64,000 nucleotides of DNA from contig NZ_QKQV01000004.1 of assembly GCF_003233725.1 (NCBI RefSeq), forward strand, positions 163,057-227,056, read 5' to 3'. Of this stretch, positions 37,687 through 48,410 are shown one piece after another (the first letter of the stretch is position 1; the number at the start of each line of letters is the position of its first letter). A program made the translations under genes and the position numbers. Source of the DNA: Mesonia sp. K7. Lineage in GTDB: Bacteria > Bacteroidota > Bacteroidia > Flavobacteriales > Flavobacteriaceae. The notes below the pieces were generated by a model. That model was not told where the DNA came from, did not search any database, and was given only the letters and a program-made list of their open reading frames with translations.

Positions 37687-39153
37687 TTAGTGTTCTATAT
37701 TATTATCTGTATTGTCGCCATTACTGGCCGACTTTCTATTTTTTGGCTCCTCGTATAACTTAACGTTATCTCCGTGCTCTGCTCTCATCTTCTTATACTT
37801 TTCTCCAGAAGATTTCAAAATGGTTTTTACTTCTGCTTGTGCAATTACCGGGAAGGTTCTTGCATACAATAAGAATAACACAAAGAAAAATCCTATGGTA
37901 CCAATAAAAATTCCTATATCTACGAAAGTTGGTGAGAACATTGTCCAAGATGATGGCAAGTAATCTCTGTGTAACGAGGTTACAATAATTACAAAACGTT
38001 CAAACCACATTCCTATATTTACTACAATCGAAATAAAGAAAGAGAACATAATACTTCTTCTTAACCTTGGGAACCACATAAACTGAGGTGAAAATACGTT
38101 ACAGGTCATCATCGCCCAATAAGCCCACCAATAAGGTCCAGTTGCTCTGTTTAAGAAAGCATATTGTTCATATTCTACACCAGAATACCAAGCAATTACC
38201 AACTCAGTGATATAAGCCACCCCAACAATAGAACCCGTAATCATAATAACGATGTTCATCAGTTCGATATGCTGGATAGTGATATAATCTTCTAAATTCG
38301 ACACTTTTCTCATAATAATGAGAAGCGTGTTTACCATCGCAAAACCAGAGAAAATTGCCCCTGCAACAAAATAAGGAGGGAAAATCGTGGTGTGCCAACC
38401 CGGAATTACCGAAGTAGCAAAGTCAAACGATACAATCGTGTGTACCGAAAGTACAAGTGGTGTTGCCAAACCTGCCAATACCAAGGATACTTCTTCAAAA
38501 CGTTGCCAGTCTTTTGCTCTACCGCTCCATCCGAAAGAAATAAGTGAGTATATTTTTTTCTGAAAAGGTTTTACAGCTCTATCACGAATCATCGCAAAGT
38601 CAGGAAGTAAACCTGTCCACCAGAATACCAACGAAACAGACAGATAAGTTGAAATCGCAAATACGTCCCAAAGTAGGGGCGAGTTGAAGTTTACCCATAA
38701 TGAACCTAGTGGATTAGGAACAGGCAAAACCCAATATCCTAACCAAGGACGACCCATGTGAATTACCGGGAACAAACCTGCTTGTACTACTGAGAAAATC
38801 GTCATTGCTTCTGCAGAACGGTTAATCGCCATTCTCCATTTCTGTCTGAATAACAATAATACCGCAGAAATAAGTGTACCCGCGTGACCAATACCAACCC
38901 ACCAAACGAAGTTAGTAATATCCCAAGCCCAACCAACGGTTTTATTAAGACCCCAAGTTCCGATACCTGTAGATATGGTATAAATGATACATCCTATTCC
39001 CCAAAGAAAAGCAACAAGTGAAATTCCAAAAACAATCCACCATGATTTATTGGCTTTACCTTCTACAGGAGCTGCAACATCAACAGTTACATCGTGATAA
39101 TTTTTATCTCCTGTAACTAAAGGTCTTCTTATAGGTGCTTCGTAATGCGCCAT
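37687..39153 (-). CDS. actC: Alternative complex III subunit ActC (NrfD/PsrC family)
   Basis: ActC is a quinol-binding membrane subunit with about ten helices, homologous to NrfD and PsrC. The 488-residue chain has the conserved start ITNFVWWVGIGHAGTLISAVL and FSVVQAGLFPVIHMGRPWL. The middle segment reads VLSVHTIVSFDFATSVIPGWHTTIFPPYFVAGAI-like. It ends with a charged cytoplasmic tail. It lies between actB (27 bases upstream) and actD (17 bases downstream). Confidence 0.94.
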   Translation of the reverse strand: MAHYEAPIRRPLVTGDKNYHDVTVDVAAPVEGKANKSWWIVFGISLVAFLWGIGCIIYTISTGIGTWGLNKTVGWAWDITNFVWWVGIGHAGTLISAVLLLFRQKWRMAINRSAEAMTIFSVVQAGLFPVIHMGRPWLGYWVLPVPNPLGSLWVNFNSPLLWDVFAISTYLSVSLVFWWTGLLPDFAMIRDRAVKPFQKKIYSLISFGWSGRAKDWQRFEEVSLVLAGLATPLVLSVHTIVSFDFATSVIPGWHTTIFPPYFVAGAIFSGFAMVNTLLIIMRKVSNLEDYITIQHIELMNIVIMITGSIVGVAYITELVIAWYSGVEYEQYAFLNRATGPYWWAYWAMMTCNVFSPQFMWFPRLRRSIMFSFFISIVVNIGMWFERFVIIVTSLHRDYLPSSWTMFSPTFVDIGIFIGTIGFFFVLFLLYARTFPVIAQAEVKTILKSSGEKYKKMRAEHGDNVKLYEEPKNRKSASNGDNTDNNIEH

Positions 39154-39180
39154 AATTCTCTATAATTGTTTAAATCTTTA

Positions 39181-42100
39181 TTATACTTCTGTAGTGTTTC
39201 TTACTTTCGTTAGGTAGAAAACGTTTGGTTTTGTCCCTACGTGCTCTAACAAATGATACATACGATCGTCTTCTTTGTTGGCAAACACTTTACTTTCTTT
39301 ATCGTTGATATCCCCAAAGACCATCGCTCCTGAACTACAAGCTCTAGAACAAGCCGTTTGGAAATCACCATCTTTTATAGCTCTGCCATCACGCTTTGCA
39401 TCTAAAATGGTCTTTTGTGTCATCTGAATACACATCGAACATTTTTCCATCACCCCGCGAGAACGAACGGTTACGTCTGGGTTTAATACCATACGACCTA
39501 AATCGTTATTCATGTTATAGTCAAACTCTTCGTTTTCGCTATACAAGAACCAGTTAAATCTTCTTACTTTATATGGACAGTTGTTGGCACAATACCTTGT
39601 ACCTACACAACGGTTATACGCCATATGGTTTTGACCTTGACGACCGTGTGAAGTTGCCGCTACCGGACAAACTGTTTCACAAGGAGCGTGATTACAATGC
39701 TGACACATAACAGGCTGGAAAACCACTTGCGGACTATCTGAAGCTTCTTCCATTTCTCCAAATCCAGAAAGCGAATCTCCTAAACCATCAAAATTATCTT
39801 TTTTCTCGTTATCTCCTTCAAAAGATTCTTCTGAAGAATAATATCTATCGATACGCAACCAATGCATATCGCGACTTCTTCTCACCTCTGTCTTACCAAC
39901 AACTGGCACGTTATTTTCGCTATGACATGCAATCACACAAGCTCCACAACCTGTACAAGCGTTTAAATCAATCGATAAGTTAAAATGATGCCCAATACTT
40001 CTATCAAACTCATCCCAAATATCTACTTCTGGAGAAGTTACGGCAAATGGCTCGTGATCTTTTGACACGTGCGGCATTTCATTCCACTCTGATTTTGGCT
40101 TGGTACTGAAAATTTCTAAAGTTGTTTCTTTTACGATATCACCTCTACCCATTAAGGTATTATGCAATTGTACACAAGCAAATTCGTGTTCGCCAGCGGC
40201 TTTTTCTATGGTTACGTTCTGTACAGTACTAAAGTTTTGATATAACGGATAAGCATTTACCCCAACTTGCATTTCTTTTTGGATAGCTTCTTTTCTTCCG
40301 TAACCTAACGCCAAACCAACAGAACCTTTTGCCTGCCCTGGTTGAATGATAACGGGCACATTTTTGAGTTCTACTTTTCCAACTTTTACGTTAGCGTAAC
40401 TACCGTTTAATCCACCATTAGCAACGTGTTTGTTTATCAAATCCAATGCTTCCGCATCAGCTTTGGAAATTGTTAAGTAGTTGTCCCAAGTTGTTCTGGT
40501 AATTGGGTCTGGCAATTCTTGCAACCAAGGGTTGTTAGCTTGCTCACCATCACCTAAAGCAGTTTTGGTATATAAAGTAAGTTCATAGCCTTTTGCATTT
40601 GCTGCAGGGATGATCATCCTAGACGAAGCTGTAGAATTCACAGTATTTTCTGTGGTTGTTACTGCTGTAACTGCTCCTTCGAAAACACCATCATGCAATG
40701 CTTCTTCCCATTTTTTGTTCCCCAAAGAACCCGCTATATTTTCTTTGATATACTCATGGTATTTTTTATCATTTCCTATCCACTTCAACAAGGACTCTTG
40801 GAATTGTCTTGTATCAAACAATGGTTTGATGGTAGGCTGCATTAAACTAAAGTTTTTAGTCGTTAACTGTACATCGCCCCAACTTTCTAAATAATGAGGA
40901 GTTGCCGCTACAAACTCAGATAATTTAGCCGTTTCGTCCATTTTCATAGCGAAATCTACTACTAAACCTACTTTCTTTAGTCCTTTGACAAAATCTTCTG
41001 CATTTGGCAAACTATAGGCCGGATTGACTCCTGCAATCATTAAAGCTCCTACGCTTCCCGCATTCATTTCAGCAACAAGCTGATTGACTTGTGCCGCACT
41101 ACCCTGTCTTGTCAAAATAGCATTATCGGTATCCATCACTTCGCTACCGGAATTGATAGAAAGCACCGCTTGTTGTGCTTCTATATCGGGTAAACCTGTA
41201 ATTACTACACCTTTACCACCGGCTCTTTGTAGAGCTGCTTTTGCTTTTTGTACCGCTTCCGCTGCTTTTCCTTTTAATCCCGAACCACCTTTTCCCGCAA
41301 GAGCCAAGACAACTTGTTTGAGCTCAGAAGGTTTTAAGGCTACTCTTTTATCTGCATTTGCTCCAGAAATAGTCATATTAGCTTCAAACTGGAAGTGCTG
41401 TGACATTTTTCCCTTCGAAGGAATTCTGCCTTTTGCATATCCAGAATCGAATCCGCCTCCTTGCCAATCTCCTAAGAAATCTGCTCCTACAGAAACAATC
41501 ACTTCTGCTTTTGAGAAATCATAATTTGCTAAAGCTCTTTTTCCGAATTTCGATTGGAAAGCTTCTAAAGCCGCATCTTCACTTACGGTATCGTAAACTA
41601 CATGGCTTACGTTACTATATTTAGAAGAAAATTCTTTAATTAATTTTGAAGTTGACGGACTTGCAAATGTTTGTGTTAAGAAAACAATTTTCTTTCCGCC
41701 TTGAGCTTGTAATCTTTTAGCTACTTCTGCATCAAACTTTTCCCAAGCTACCGGCTCACCTTTTATGGTTGGCCTTTTGAGTCTTTGGTTATCATACAAA
41801 GATAAAACCGACGCATGAACTCTCGCATTTGCACCAGCGTTTACCTTACCTAAGGTATTGTTTTCTACCTTGATCGGCCTTCCTTCTCTCGTTTTAATCA
41901 ACACGCTAGAAAAATCGAAACCATCTGCAATGGTAGTCGCATAATAGTTGGCCACCCCAGGAACAATCTCATCGGGTTGCACTACGTAAGGAATAGATTT
42001 TGTCACAGGACCCTCGCAAGCCGCTAGAGAAGCTGCCGCTGTACTAAACCCTACAAATTTTAAGAAATCTCTTCGTGAAGTTTTTGAACTTTCAAGTGTT

Positions 42101-42228
42101 TCTTTATCTCCTAAAAAATCATCTATAGGAATTTCCTCTACAAACTCATTTTGTTGAAGCGTCTCAACAATAGAACTATCTCCTTTTAGCTCTTCAACAC
42201 TTTTCCAGTATTTCTTGTTTGATGACAT
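39181..42228 (-). CDS. actB: Alternative complex III subunit ActB, molybdopterin-type/Fe-S protein
   Basis: ActB fuses a molybdopterin-oxidoreductase-like half that lacks the cofactor with an Fe-S half that passes electrons from quinol to the c hemes. The 1015 residues carry a displaced twin-arginine-like motif, SRRDFLK, at 51-57, followed by AASLAAC (Cys71), a possible lipid anchor. The C-terminal quarter has four cysteine groups (CTGCGACVIAC, CQHCNHAPCETVCP, CVGTRYCANNCPYK and CSMCIQ with CSRAC). These fit three [4Fe-4S] and one [3Fe-4S] cluster. Confidence 0.94.
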   Translation of the reverse strand: MSSNKKYWKSVEELKGDSSIVETLQQNEFVEEIPIDDFLGDKETLESSKTSRRDFLKFVGFSTAAASLAACEGPVTKSIPYVVQPDEIVPGVANYYATTIADGFDFSSVLIKTREGRPIKVENNTLGKVNAGANARVHASVLSLYDNQRLKRPTIKGEPVAWEKFDAEVAKRLQAQGGKKIVFLTQTFASPSTSKLIKEFSSKYSNVSHVVYDTVSEDAALEAFQSKFGKRALANYDFSKAEVIVSVGADFLGDWQGGGFDSGYAKGRIPSKGKMSQHFQFEANMTISGANADKRVALKPSELKQVVLALAGKGGSGLKGKAAEAVQKAKAALQRAGGKGVVITGLPDIEAQQAVLSINSGSEVMDTDNAILTRQGSAAQVNQLVAEMNAGSVGALMIAGVNPAYSLPNAEDFVKGLKKVGLVVDFAMKMDETAKLSEFVAATPHYLESWGDVQLTTKNFSLMQPTIKPLFDTRQFQESLLKWIGNDKKYHEYIKENIAGSLGNKKWEEALHDGVFEGAVTAVTTTENTVNSTASSRMIIPAANAKGYELTLYTKTALGDGEQANNPWLQELPDPITRTTWDNYLTISKADAEALDLINKHVANGGLNGSYANVKVGKVELKNVPVIIQPGQAKGSVGLALGYGRKEAIQKEMQVGVNAYPLYQNFSTVQNVTIEKAAGEHEFACVQLHNTLMGRGDIVKETTLEIFSTKPKSEWNEMPHVSKDHEPFAVTSPEVDIWDEFDRSIGHHFNLSIDLNACTGCGACVIACHSENNVPVVGKTEVRRSRDMHWLRIDRYYSSEESFEGDNEKKDNFDGLGDSLSGFGEMEEASDSPQVVFQPVMCQHCNHAPCETVCPVAATSHGRQGQNHMAYNRCVGTRYCANNCPYKVRRFNWFLYSENEEFDYNMNNDLGRMVLNPDVTVRSRGVMEKCSMCIQMTQKTILDAKRDGRAIKDGDFQTACSRACSSGAMVFGDINDKESKVFANKEDDRMYHLLEHVGTKPNVFYLTKVRNTTEV

Positions 42229-42254
42229 ATATTAATAGCTATTAAATCCTTAAA

Positions 42255-43619
42255 TTAGTAATGACATTTTCCACACTCTAAAGCTCCCATTTGAGCAGCC
42301 GTAAGTGTTTCTACACCATATTTTTTAGATAACTCTGCGTGAATCTTCTCGTAATACTCATTACCCTCTACCTTCACATTGGTTTCTCTGTGACAGTTAA
42401 TACACCAACCCATCGTTAATGGCGAATGCTGACGCATAATTTCCATTTCTTCTACAGGGCCGTGACATTCTTGACAAGCAATTCCTGCCACAGAAACGTG
42501 TTGCGAGTGGTTAAAATAAGCAAAGTCTGGTAAGTTGTGAATTCTCACCCATTTTACAGGCTTTGTTTCACCCGTATAAGATTGTGTTGTTTTATCCCAA
42601 CCTACTGCATCGTATAATTTTGCAATTTCACCATCGTAAAATTCTTTTGTATAATCTTCGTTTACCGAAGTATTTGCGTTAGAAGCATCTGCTACTTCGC
42701 TAATAGACTTGTGACAGTTCATACACACGTTTAACGACGGAATACCCGAAGTTTTACTTACTCTTGCAGAAGAGTGACAATATTTACACTCGATAGCGTT
42801 GTCACCTGCGTGAATTCTATGTGAGAAATGAATTGGCTGTACTGGTTCGTAACCTTGGTCTACACCTACCTGCATTAAGTATCCGTAAGCGAAATAACCA
42901 CCCGCTAGCAACAAAAAGATAGAAGTCACTAAAACCAAGAATTGGTTTTCTACAAATGCTTTCCAGATTGGTTTTCTCGTTGGCCCTTCCACCACCTGAA
43001 TGCCGCTTTCGCTCGCAAAACGGTTAAGCGTTTTATTCACCAAGAAAAGCGCAATCACCAACAAGGCTAAAACAAAAGCAAGAATAGCTAAAATCACTTC
43101 CGTTGGAACACCACCACTTGAAGTTTCTCCTCCAACTGGTGGAGTTTGCGCAACTGCGGGTTCAGGTTTTGGCTGCTCTACATAAGCTAAAATATCATCG
43201 ATATCGGCATCAGAAAGCTGCGGGAAAGCGTTCATTGCCGTTTGGTTGTACTCTTCGTAAATTGCAACTGCTTCGGCATCTCCAGAAGCAATCATTGCTG
43301 CACTGTTTTTTACCCATTCATAAATCCAATCTCTATCACGTCTTTCGGTCACCCCATGCAATGCAGGACCTGTAGATCTCGAATAGGGCTTATGACAAGA
43401 AGCACATAATGAGTTAAACAACTCTTTTCCTTTAGCAGCATCTCCAGATTGTCCTTCTGCAGTTGCAGCATTTTCTGCATCAGCAACCGCATCTGCTGTC
43501 TCTGCAGCCCCTACTTCAACAGGAGTTTCTTGTGATAATAAAACTTGGGAAAATGTAAAGAAAACTACTAATGCTAGTAGTGTTTTTGAAATGGAATTAC
43601 GGAGATTCTCCTTTTTCAT
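42255..43619 (-). CDS. actA: Alternative complex III subunit ActA, multiheme cytochrome c with fused monoheme domain
   Basis: ActA carries the heme wire of the complex. The 454-residue protein has a signal peptide (to about residue 30), an N-terminal monoheme c domain (CASCH near residue 73), and two transmembrane helices (about 175-195 and 228-248). A C-terminal pentaheme part contains CKYCH, CMNCH, CQECH, CINCH and CGKCH. This makes six heme motifs, one more than the classical pentaheme ActA. It is the first gene of the eight-gene act-cox operon. Confidence 0.93.
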   Translation of the reverse strand: MKKENLRNSISKTLLALVVFFTFSQVLLSQETPVEVGAAETADAVADAENAATAEGQSGDAAKGKELFNSLCASCHKPYSRSTGPALHGVTERRDRDWIYEWVKNSAAMIASGDAEAVAIYEEYNQTAMNAFPQLSDADIDDILAYVEQPKPEPAVAQTPPVGGETSSGGVPTEVILAILAFVLALLVIALFLVNKTLNRFASESGIQVVEGPTRKPIWKAFVENQFLVLVTSIFLLLAGGYFAYGYLMQVGVDQGYEPVQPIHFSHRIHAGDNAIECKYCHSSARVSKTSGIPSLNVCMNCHKSISEVADASNANTSVNEDYTKEFYDGEIAKLYDAVGWDKTTQSYTGETKPVKWVRIHNLPDFAYFNHSQHVSVAGIACQECHGPVEEMEIMRQHSPLTMGWCINCHRETNVKVEGNEYYEKIHAELSKKYGVETLTAAQMGALECGKCHY

Positions 43620-43709
43620 ATTACAGTCGAATTAACATCTTATTTTATATGAATTTTATTTTTAGATAGTTAGCAATAAGGCGTAAGTTTTCCAAAAAAA
43701 ATTCAAGCA

Positions 43710-43717
43710 CAAAAGTA
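43710..43717 (-). promoter_or_regulatory. Putative -7 box of the act-cox operon
   Basis: TACTTTTG on the minus strand matches TAnnTTTG and lies about 90 bases before actA, predicting a leader of about 85 bases. A weak TTTA stands in the -33 region. Confidence 0.45.
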
Positions 43718-43813
43718 ATACTTAAACATGATTTTAGGAATGTTATAGGTATGTTAATAGCTAATTTATATCATTTCTAAATAATATATTTATAGGATAT
43801 GAGTTATTAATTT

Positions 43814-43821
43814 TACTTTTG
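43814..43821 (+). promoter_or_regulatory. Putative -7 box of the SPOR gene
   Basis: TACTTTTG, the same eight bases as the actA box but on the plus strand, ends 18 bases before the SPOR gene ATG. Confidence 0.45.
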
Positions 43822-43839
43822 TAATATAATCTCGACACC

Positions 43840-44214
43840 ATGAATAAAATTGCTGTAAAAGCCTGTTTGTTTTTTGTTTTGACAATTACTTTTGACCAAA
43901 TGTCTTACGGACAAGAAGACCTCAGATCTTCTGCTGTTCTTAGCGAACTTATTTCTACCAAATCTAAAATGGTAAAAAACAGCGAATTAGGCGAACGCTA
44001 CAAAGTTCAACTGATTTCTGGCTCTACGCTTGAGGAAGCCAATAAAATAGAACGGAAATTTAAGAGCTTATACCCAGGCTATCCGGTTACTATCAAATAC
44101 GAAACTCCTAATTATAAAGTTTGGGCAGGTGAGTTTGTAACCAAATTAGAAGCAGAGCGCCTATTTATACAATTGCGGGATGAGTTTAAAAGTGCTTTTG
44201 TTTTTAAACCATAG
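43840..44214 (+). CDS. SPOR-domain protein
   Basis: This 124-residue protein has a signal peptide (about residues 1-24, ending SYGQ) and a C-terminal SPOR domain (about residues 52-124). The domain contains YKVQLISGSTLEEANKIE and the late strand YKVWAGEFVTKLEAERL. SPOR domains bind peptidoglycan stripped of stem peptides, so a periplasmic, wall-associated role is expected. The gene stands alone, divergent from actA and convergent with infB. Confidence 0.88.
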   Translation: MNKIAVKACLFFVLTITFDQMSYGQEDLRSSAVLSELISTKSKMVKNSELGERYKVQLISGSTLEEANKIERKFKSLYPGYPVTIKYETPNYKVWAGEFVTKLEAERLFIQLRDEFKSAFVFKP

Positions 44215-44252
44215 GTTTATAATCAGTTTAAAAAAACTATAAGAAACTCATT

Positions 44253-44350
44253 TCCTCAACCTGTTCCGATAGTTACAGGGATTGTTTCAGGTTCTCATTC
44301 TGATTTTAAAATCAATTTGATGAGATTTCGTATCAAGCACGGAATGGACA
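44253..44350. repeat. Possible degenerate intergenic repeat between SPOR gene and infB
   Basis: The stretch contains an inverted pair AACCTG/CAGGTT, a perfect 14-base palindrome TGATTTTAAAATCA (44301-44314), and the imperfect hairpin ATTTCGT/ACGGAAT. It resembles the dispersed hairpin repeats found between flavobacterial genes. No second copy lies in this window, so the repeat status is a guess. Confidence 0.3.
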
Positions 44351-44360
44351 CTGTAAAAAC

Positions 44361-44389
44361 AAAAAAAGCAGCCGTTGGGCTGCTTTTTT
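44361..44389. terminator. Bidirectional terminator between SPOR gene and infB
   Basis: The stem GCAGCC/GGCTGC with a 4-base loop is extended by an A-run on the left pairing with a T-run on the right. It can stop transcripts from both convergent genes. Confidence 0.88.
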
Positions 44390-44408
44390 GTTTCGTGTAA
44401 ACGATAAC

Positions 44409-47069
44409 TTATTTCAGTTTTTTCTTTACTGCTACTTCTTGGAAGGCTTCTAAAATATCTCCTACCTTGATATCGTTATAGTTCTTGACTTGTAAACCAC
44501 ACTCATAGCCTTTGGCCACCTCTTTTACGTCGTCTTTAAAACGCTTTAAAGAAGCCAATTCACCTGTGTAAACCACAACGCCTTCACGGATTAATCTCAC
44601 ATTGCTATTTCTGTAGATTTTACCATCGGTGACCATACAACCTGCAATGGTACCAACTTTAGAAACTTTAAATATTTCTCTTATCTCAACATTTCCGGTA
44701 ATTTCTTCCTTCATTTCCGGAGAAAGCATTCCTTCCATCGCGTCTTTTAGGTCGTTGATAGCATCGTAAATAATTGAGTAAGTTCTGATATCGATTTCTT
44801 CTTTATCGGCAACCGCTCTTGCATTTCCAGCAGGTCGCACATTAAATCCGATAATAATTGCATCGGAAGCCGAAGCTAACAACACATCACTTTCGGTGAT
44901 CGCACCAACTCCTTTATGAATAATATTCACCTGAATTTCTTCGGTAGATAGTTTCTGGAAACTATCTGTTAAAGCTTCAACCGAACCATCTACATCACCT
45001 TTTAAAATAATGTTAAGTTCTTTAAATTCGCCAAGCGCAATTCTTCGCCCAATTTCGTCTAAGGTTATATGACGTTGCGTTCTTACACTTTGCTCACGTT
45101 GTAATTGCGTTCTTTTTGCTGCAATGTCTTTGGCTTCGCGCTCGTCTAACATCACATTGAACTTATCACCCGCTTGCGGAGCTCCGTCTAAACCAAGTAT
45201 AGAAACTGGTGTTGAAGGGCCTGCTTCTTTTATCACTTTGCCGCGTTCGTCATGCATCGCTTTTACCTTACCAGAAGTGGTTCCGGCAAGAACGTAATCA
45301 CCAATTTTTAACGTACCCGATTGCACTAAAATGGTAGAAACATAACCTCTACCTTTATCTAAAAAGGCTTCGACAACTGTTCCGGATGCACTTTTGTTAG
45401 GATTGGCTTTAAGCTCTAATATCTCTGCTTCTAATAATACTTTTTCTAAAAGCTCCGGAATACCATCTCCTGTTTTTGCAGAAATATCTTGTGATTGTAC
45501 TTTTCCGCCCCAATCTTCCACCAACAAGTTCATACTTGCTAATTTCTCTTTGATTTTATCTGGATTGGCATTTGGCAAATCTACTTTGTTGATTGCAAAA
45601 ACAATAGGAACTCCTGCTGCTTGCGCATGAGAAATCGCCTCTTTGGTTTGTGGCATCACATCATCATCTGCTGCAATCACAATAATCGCAATATCGGTAA
45701 CTTGTGCACCACGTGCACGCATGGCCGTAAAGGCTTCGTGACCTGGCGTATCTAAGAAAGCAATGGTTTTGCCGTTTTCTAATTCTACACCATAAGCTCC
45801 GATGTGCTGGGTAATCCCCCCACTTTCACCCGCAATTACGTTTTCTTCACGAATGTAATCTAACAACGAGGTTTTACCGTGATCTACGTGACCCATTACG
45901 GTTACAATCGGCGCTCTATCTTGTAAATCTTCTGGAGCATCTTGTTCTTCTTCGATAGATTCTTCCAAATCTGAAGTGACAAAGTTTACTTCATAACCAA
46001 ACTCTTCAGCAACAATACTCAAAGTTTCGGCATCTAAGCGCTGGTTCATCGTTACCATCATTCCCAAGCTCATACAAGCCGAAATCACTTTGGTAACTGG
46101 CACATCCATCATCGTAGCAACTTCACTTACAGTAACAAATTCGGTCACTTTTAGTGTTTTGCTTTCTTGTTCTTGTTGCGCAAGTTCTTCTTCAGATTTT
46201 TGACGGTGTTGATCTCTTTTATCGCGACGATATTTTGCACCTTTTCCTTTGCTCGATTTACCTTGAAGTTTTTCTAAGGTCTCTCTAACTTGCTTTTGGA
46301 TTTCTTCTTCAGAAGGTTCTTCTTTGGTTATGGCTCCTCTACGTGATTTACCTCCTTTTTTGAAATCAGAACGCTTTCTATTATTATCATTAGAAAAATC
46401 TTTAGAAATACGTTTTCTCTTCTTCTTTCTATTCGAATTATCGTCTTTTTTATCTTTAGGCTCTTCTTTTTTCTTAGGCTTCTTTTTAAACTGACTAAGG
46501 TCTATTTTTTCGCCTGTAATTCTAGGACCGTCTAATTTCTGATATTTCGTTTCTAAACGCTCTTCTTCAGGCTCTTCCGCTTTAGGCGCTTCTTTCTTTT
46601 CTGGAGCCTTTGGCTTTTCTTGTTTCTTGGGTTCAGCAACTTCTTTTTTAGGCTCTTCCTTTTTTGGAGCTTCTTTTGGTGTTTCCTTTTTTGGCTTATC
46701 TAGATCTATTTTACCAACTTGTTTAGGACCACTCAATTTAGTTTTGGCTTTTACAACCTCTTCTTCCTCTTCTTTTTTGCGTTCTTCTTCTAGTTTACGG
46801 AGTTTTTCTTCTTGCTCCTTTTCACGAGCTAAGCGAAGTTCTTCTTTTTCTTTCCTCTTCTCTTCACTCACTTCTTTTGAAGCAACCCTTTTACTCTTGT
46901 CTGTTTGAAATTTTTCTGCCAGCACTTCGTAAACATCTTCTGTGATTTTAGTCGTCGGGCGAGCATCAATCTCGATTCCCTTTGAGTCTAAATATTCCAC
47001 AGCACGATCTAGCGAAATATTAAATTCACGTAGTACTTTGTTTAAACGCATGTTTTTTGCTTCAGCCAT
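44409..47069 (-). CDS. infB: Translation initiation factor IF-2
   Basis: IF-2 is the GTPase that brings initiator tRNA to the small ribosomal subunit. The 886-residue protein has an N-terminal IF2 module ([21 protein letters not shown]) and a long Lys/Glu/Pro-rich linker (about residues 65-290). The GTPase domain has G1 [10 protein letters not shown]3 DTPGHEAF and G4 NKVDLP, followed by domains II to IV. It is the last gene of the rimP-nusA-infB operon, 93 bases after nusA. Confidence 0.97.
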   Translation of the reverse strand: MAEAKNMRLNKVLREFNISLDRAVEYLDSKGIEIDARPTTKITEDVYEVLAEKFQTDKSKRVASKEVSEEKRKEKEELRLAREKEQEEKLRKLEEERKKEEEEEVVKAKTKLSGPKQVGKIDLDKPKKETPKEAPKKEEPKKEVAEPKKQEKPKAPEKKEAPKAEEPEEERLETKYQKLDGPRITGEKIDLSQFKKKPKKKEEPKDKKDDNSNRKKKRKRISKDFSNDNNRKRSDFKKGGKSRRGAITKEEPSEEEIQKQVRETLEKLQGKSSKGKGAKYRRDKRDQHRQKSEEELAQQEQESKTLKVTEFVTVSEVATMMDVPVTKVISACMSLGMMVTMNQRLDAETLSIVAEEFGYEVNFVTSDLEESIEEEQDAPEDLQDRAPIVTVMGHVDHGKTSLLDYIREENVIAGESGGITQHIGAYGVELENGKTIAFLDTPGHEAFTAMRARGAQVTDIAIIVIAADDDVMPQTKEAISHAQAAGVPIVFAINKVDLPNANPDKIKEKLASMNLLVEDWGGKVQSQDISAKTGDGIPELLEKVLLEAEILELKANPNKSASGTVVEAFLDKGRGYVSTILVQSGTLKIGDYVLAGTTSGKVKAMHDERGKVIKEAGPSTPVSILGLDGAPQAGDKFNVMLDEREAKDIAAKRTQLQREQSVRTQRHITLDEIGRRIALGEFKELNIILKGDVDGSVEALTDSFQKLSTEEIQVNIIHKGVGAITESDVLLASASDAIIIGFNVRPAGNARAVADKEEIDIRTYSIIYDAINDLKDAMEGMLSPEMKEEITGNVEIREIFKVSKVGTIAGCMVTDGKIYRNSNVRLIREGVVVYTGELASLKRFKDDVKEVAKGYECGLQVKNYNDIKVGDILEAFQEVAVKKKLK

Positions 47070-47162
47070 AAATTGCCCTCTAAATTAACTTTTTATTGTA
47101 ATATATATTGAAGTCATTTGAACTTTTTCGATTAAACGCAAAAAATTCAAACCACCTCATTA

Positions 47163-48398
47163 CTAATCTTCAAATTCTGCTTTCAGCACTTTCATCACCT
47201 GCTGAATGGTTTCTTCTTCTAAATCGGTAATCTTTACCAAATGCTCTACATCTTTTTCAATAATGCTCTTGGCAGTGTCTAAACCAATTTTAGAAAACTC
47301 TTCGATGATCCATGGTTCTATTTCGTCTGAGAACTCACTTAATTCTACATCTTCGTCGTCGTGACCATCTCTATATACATCTATCTCGTAGCCTGTAAGT
47401 TTACCTGCCAATCTAATGTTGTGACCGCCTCGACCAATTGCTTTAGAAACTTCTTCGGGTTGAAGGGTTACCAAAGCCGTTTTGTTTTCTTCGTTGATCT
47501 CGATATTGGTCACTTTTGCAGGACTCAAAGCTCTGCTTATCAATAATTGTGTGTTGTTGGTGTAATTTATCACATCGATGTTTTCGTTACCCAATTCTCT
47601 CACGATTCCGTGAATACGAGAACCTTTCATCCCCACACAAGCTCCAACAGGATCAATTCTATCATCATAAGAATCTACAGCTACTTTTGCTTTTTCACCC
47701 GGAATTCTTACTACTTTTTTTACCGTAATCAATCCGTCAAAAACTTCTGGAATTTCTTGCTCAAACAATTTTTCCAAAAATTCTGGCGCTGTACGCGAAA
47801 AGATAATTACGGGTTTATTTCCTTTTAACTCTACACTTTCAATCACACCTCTTACGTTGTCTCCTTTTCTAAAAAAGTCTGACGGTATTTGCTTGTCTTT
47901 TGGCATGATAAGTTCGTTACCTTCGTCATCCAACAAAATAACTGCTCTGTGCCTGATGTGGTGAACCTCAGCCGAATAAATTTCGCCTTCAAGGTCTTTG
48001 AACTGCTTATAGATATTGGTATTATCGTGCTCGTGTATTTTTGAAATCAAGTTTTGTCTTAAAGCCAAAATAGCACGACGCCCTAAATCGATTAATTTTA
48101 CTTCTTCAGATACATCTTCACCAACCTCAAAATCTGGCTCTATCTTTCTCGCATCGGTAAGCGAAATCTCTTGGTTGTCATCCTCTACTTCACCATCAGC
48201 TACCACTATTCTGTTTCTCCAGATTTCTAAATCTCCTTTATCTGGATTGATAATGATATCAAAGTTATCATCTTCACCAAATTTCTTTTTGAGTGCGTTC
48301 CTAAAAACGTCTTCCAAAATCGCCATTAAGGTAACGCGATCAATCAGTTTATCATCTTTAAACTCTGAAAAAGAGTTGATTAAATCGATATTTTCCAT
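47163..48398 (-). CDS. nusA: Transcription termination/antitermination factor NusA
   Basis: NusA binds RNA polymerase and modulates pausing, termination and antitermination. The 411 residues contain the N-terminal polymerase-binding domain, an S1 domain (about 130-200), and two KH domains. These include the motifs DPVGACVGMKGSRIHGIVREL and AIGRGGHNIRLAGKLTG. There is no pair of C-terminal acidic repeats as in E. coli. It starts 12 bases after rimP. Confidence 0.96.
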   Translation of the reverse strand: MENIDLINSFSEFKDDKLIDRVTLMAILEDVFRNALKKKFGEDDNFDIIINPDKGDLEIWRNRIVVADGEVEDDNQEISLTDARKIEPDFEVGEDVSEEVKLIDLGRRAILALRQNLISKIHEHDNTNIYKQFKDLEGEIYSAEVHHIRHRAVILLDDEGNELIMPKDKQIPSDFFRKGDNVRGVIESVELKGNKPVIIFSRTAPEFLEKLFEQEIPEVFDGLITVKKVVRIPGEKAKVAVDSYDDRIDPVGACVGMKGSRIHGIVRELGNENIDVINYTNNTQLLISRALSPAKVTNIEINEENKTALVTLQPEEVSKAIGRGGHNIRLAGKLTGYEIDVYRDGHDDEDVELSEFSDEIEPWIIEEFSKIGLDTAKSIIEKDVEHLVKITDLEEETIQQVMKVLKAEFED

Positions 48399-48410
48399 AT
48401 CATTTTTTAG

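Noticed and set aside
41084..41524. 146-residue open frame on the plus strand
   Set aside because: It lies entirely antisense to actB. Its Ser/Pro/Ala/Cys-rich composition is that expected from reading a coding strand backwards.
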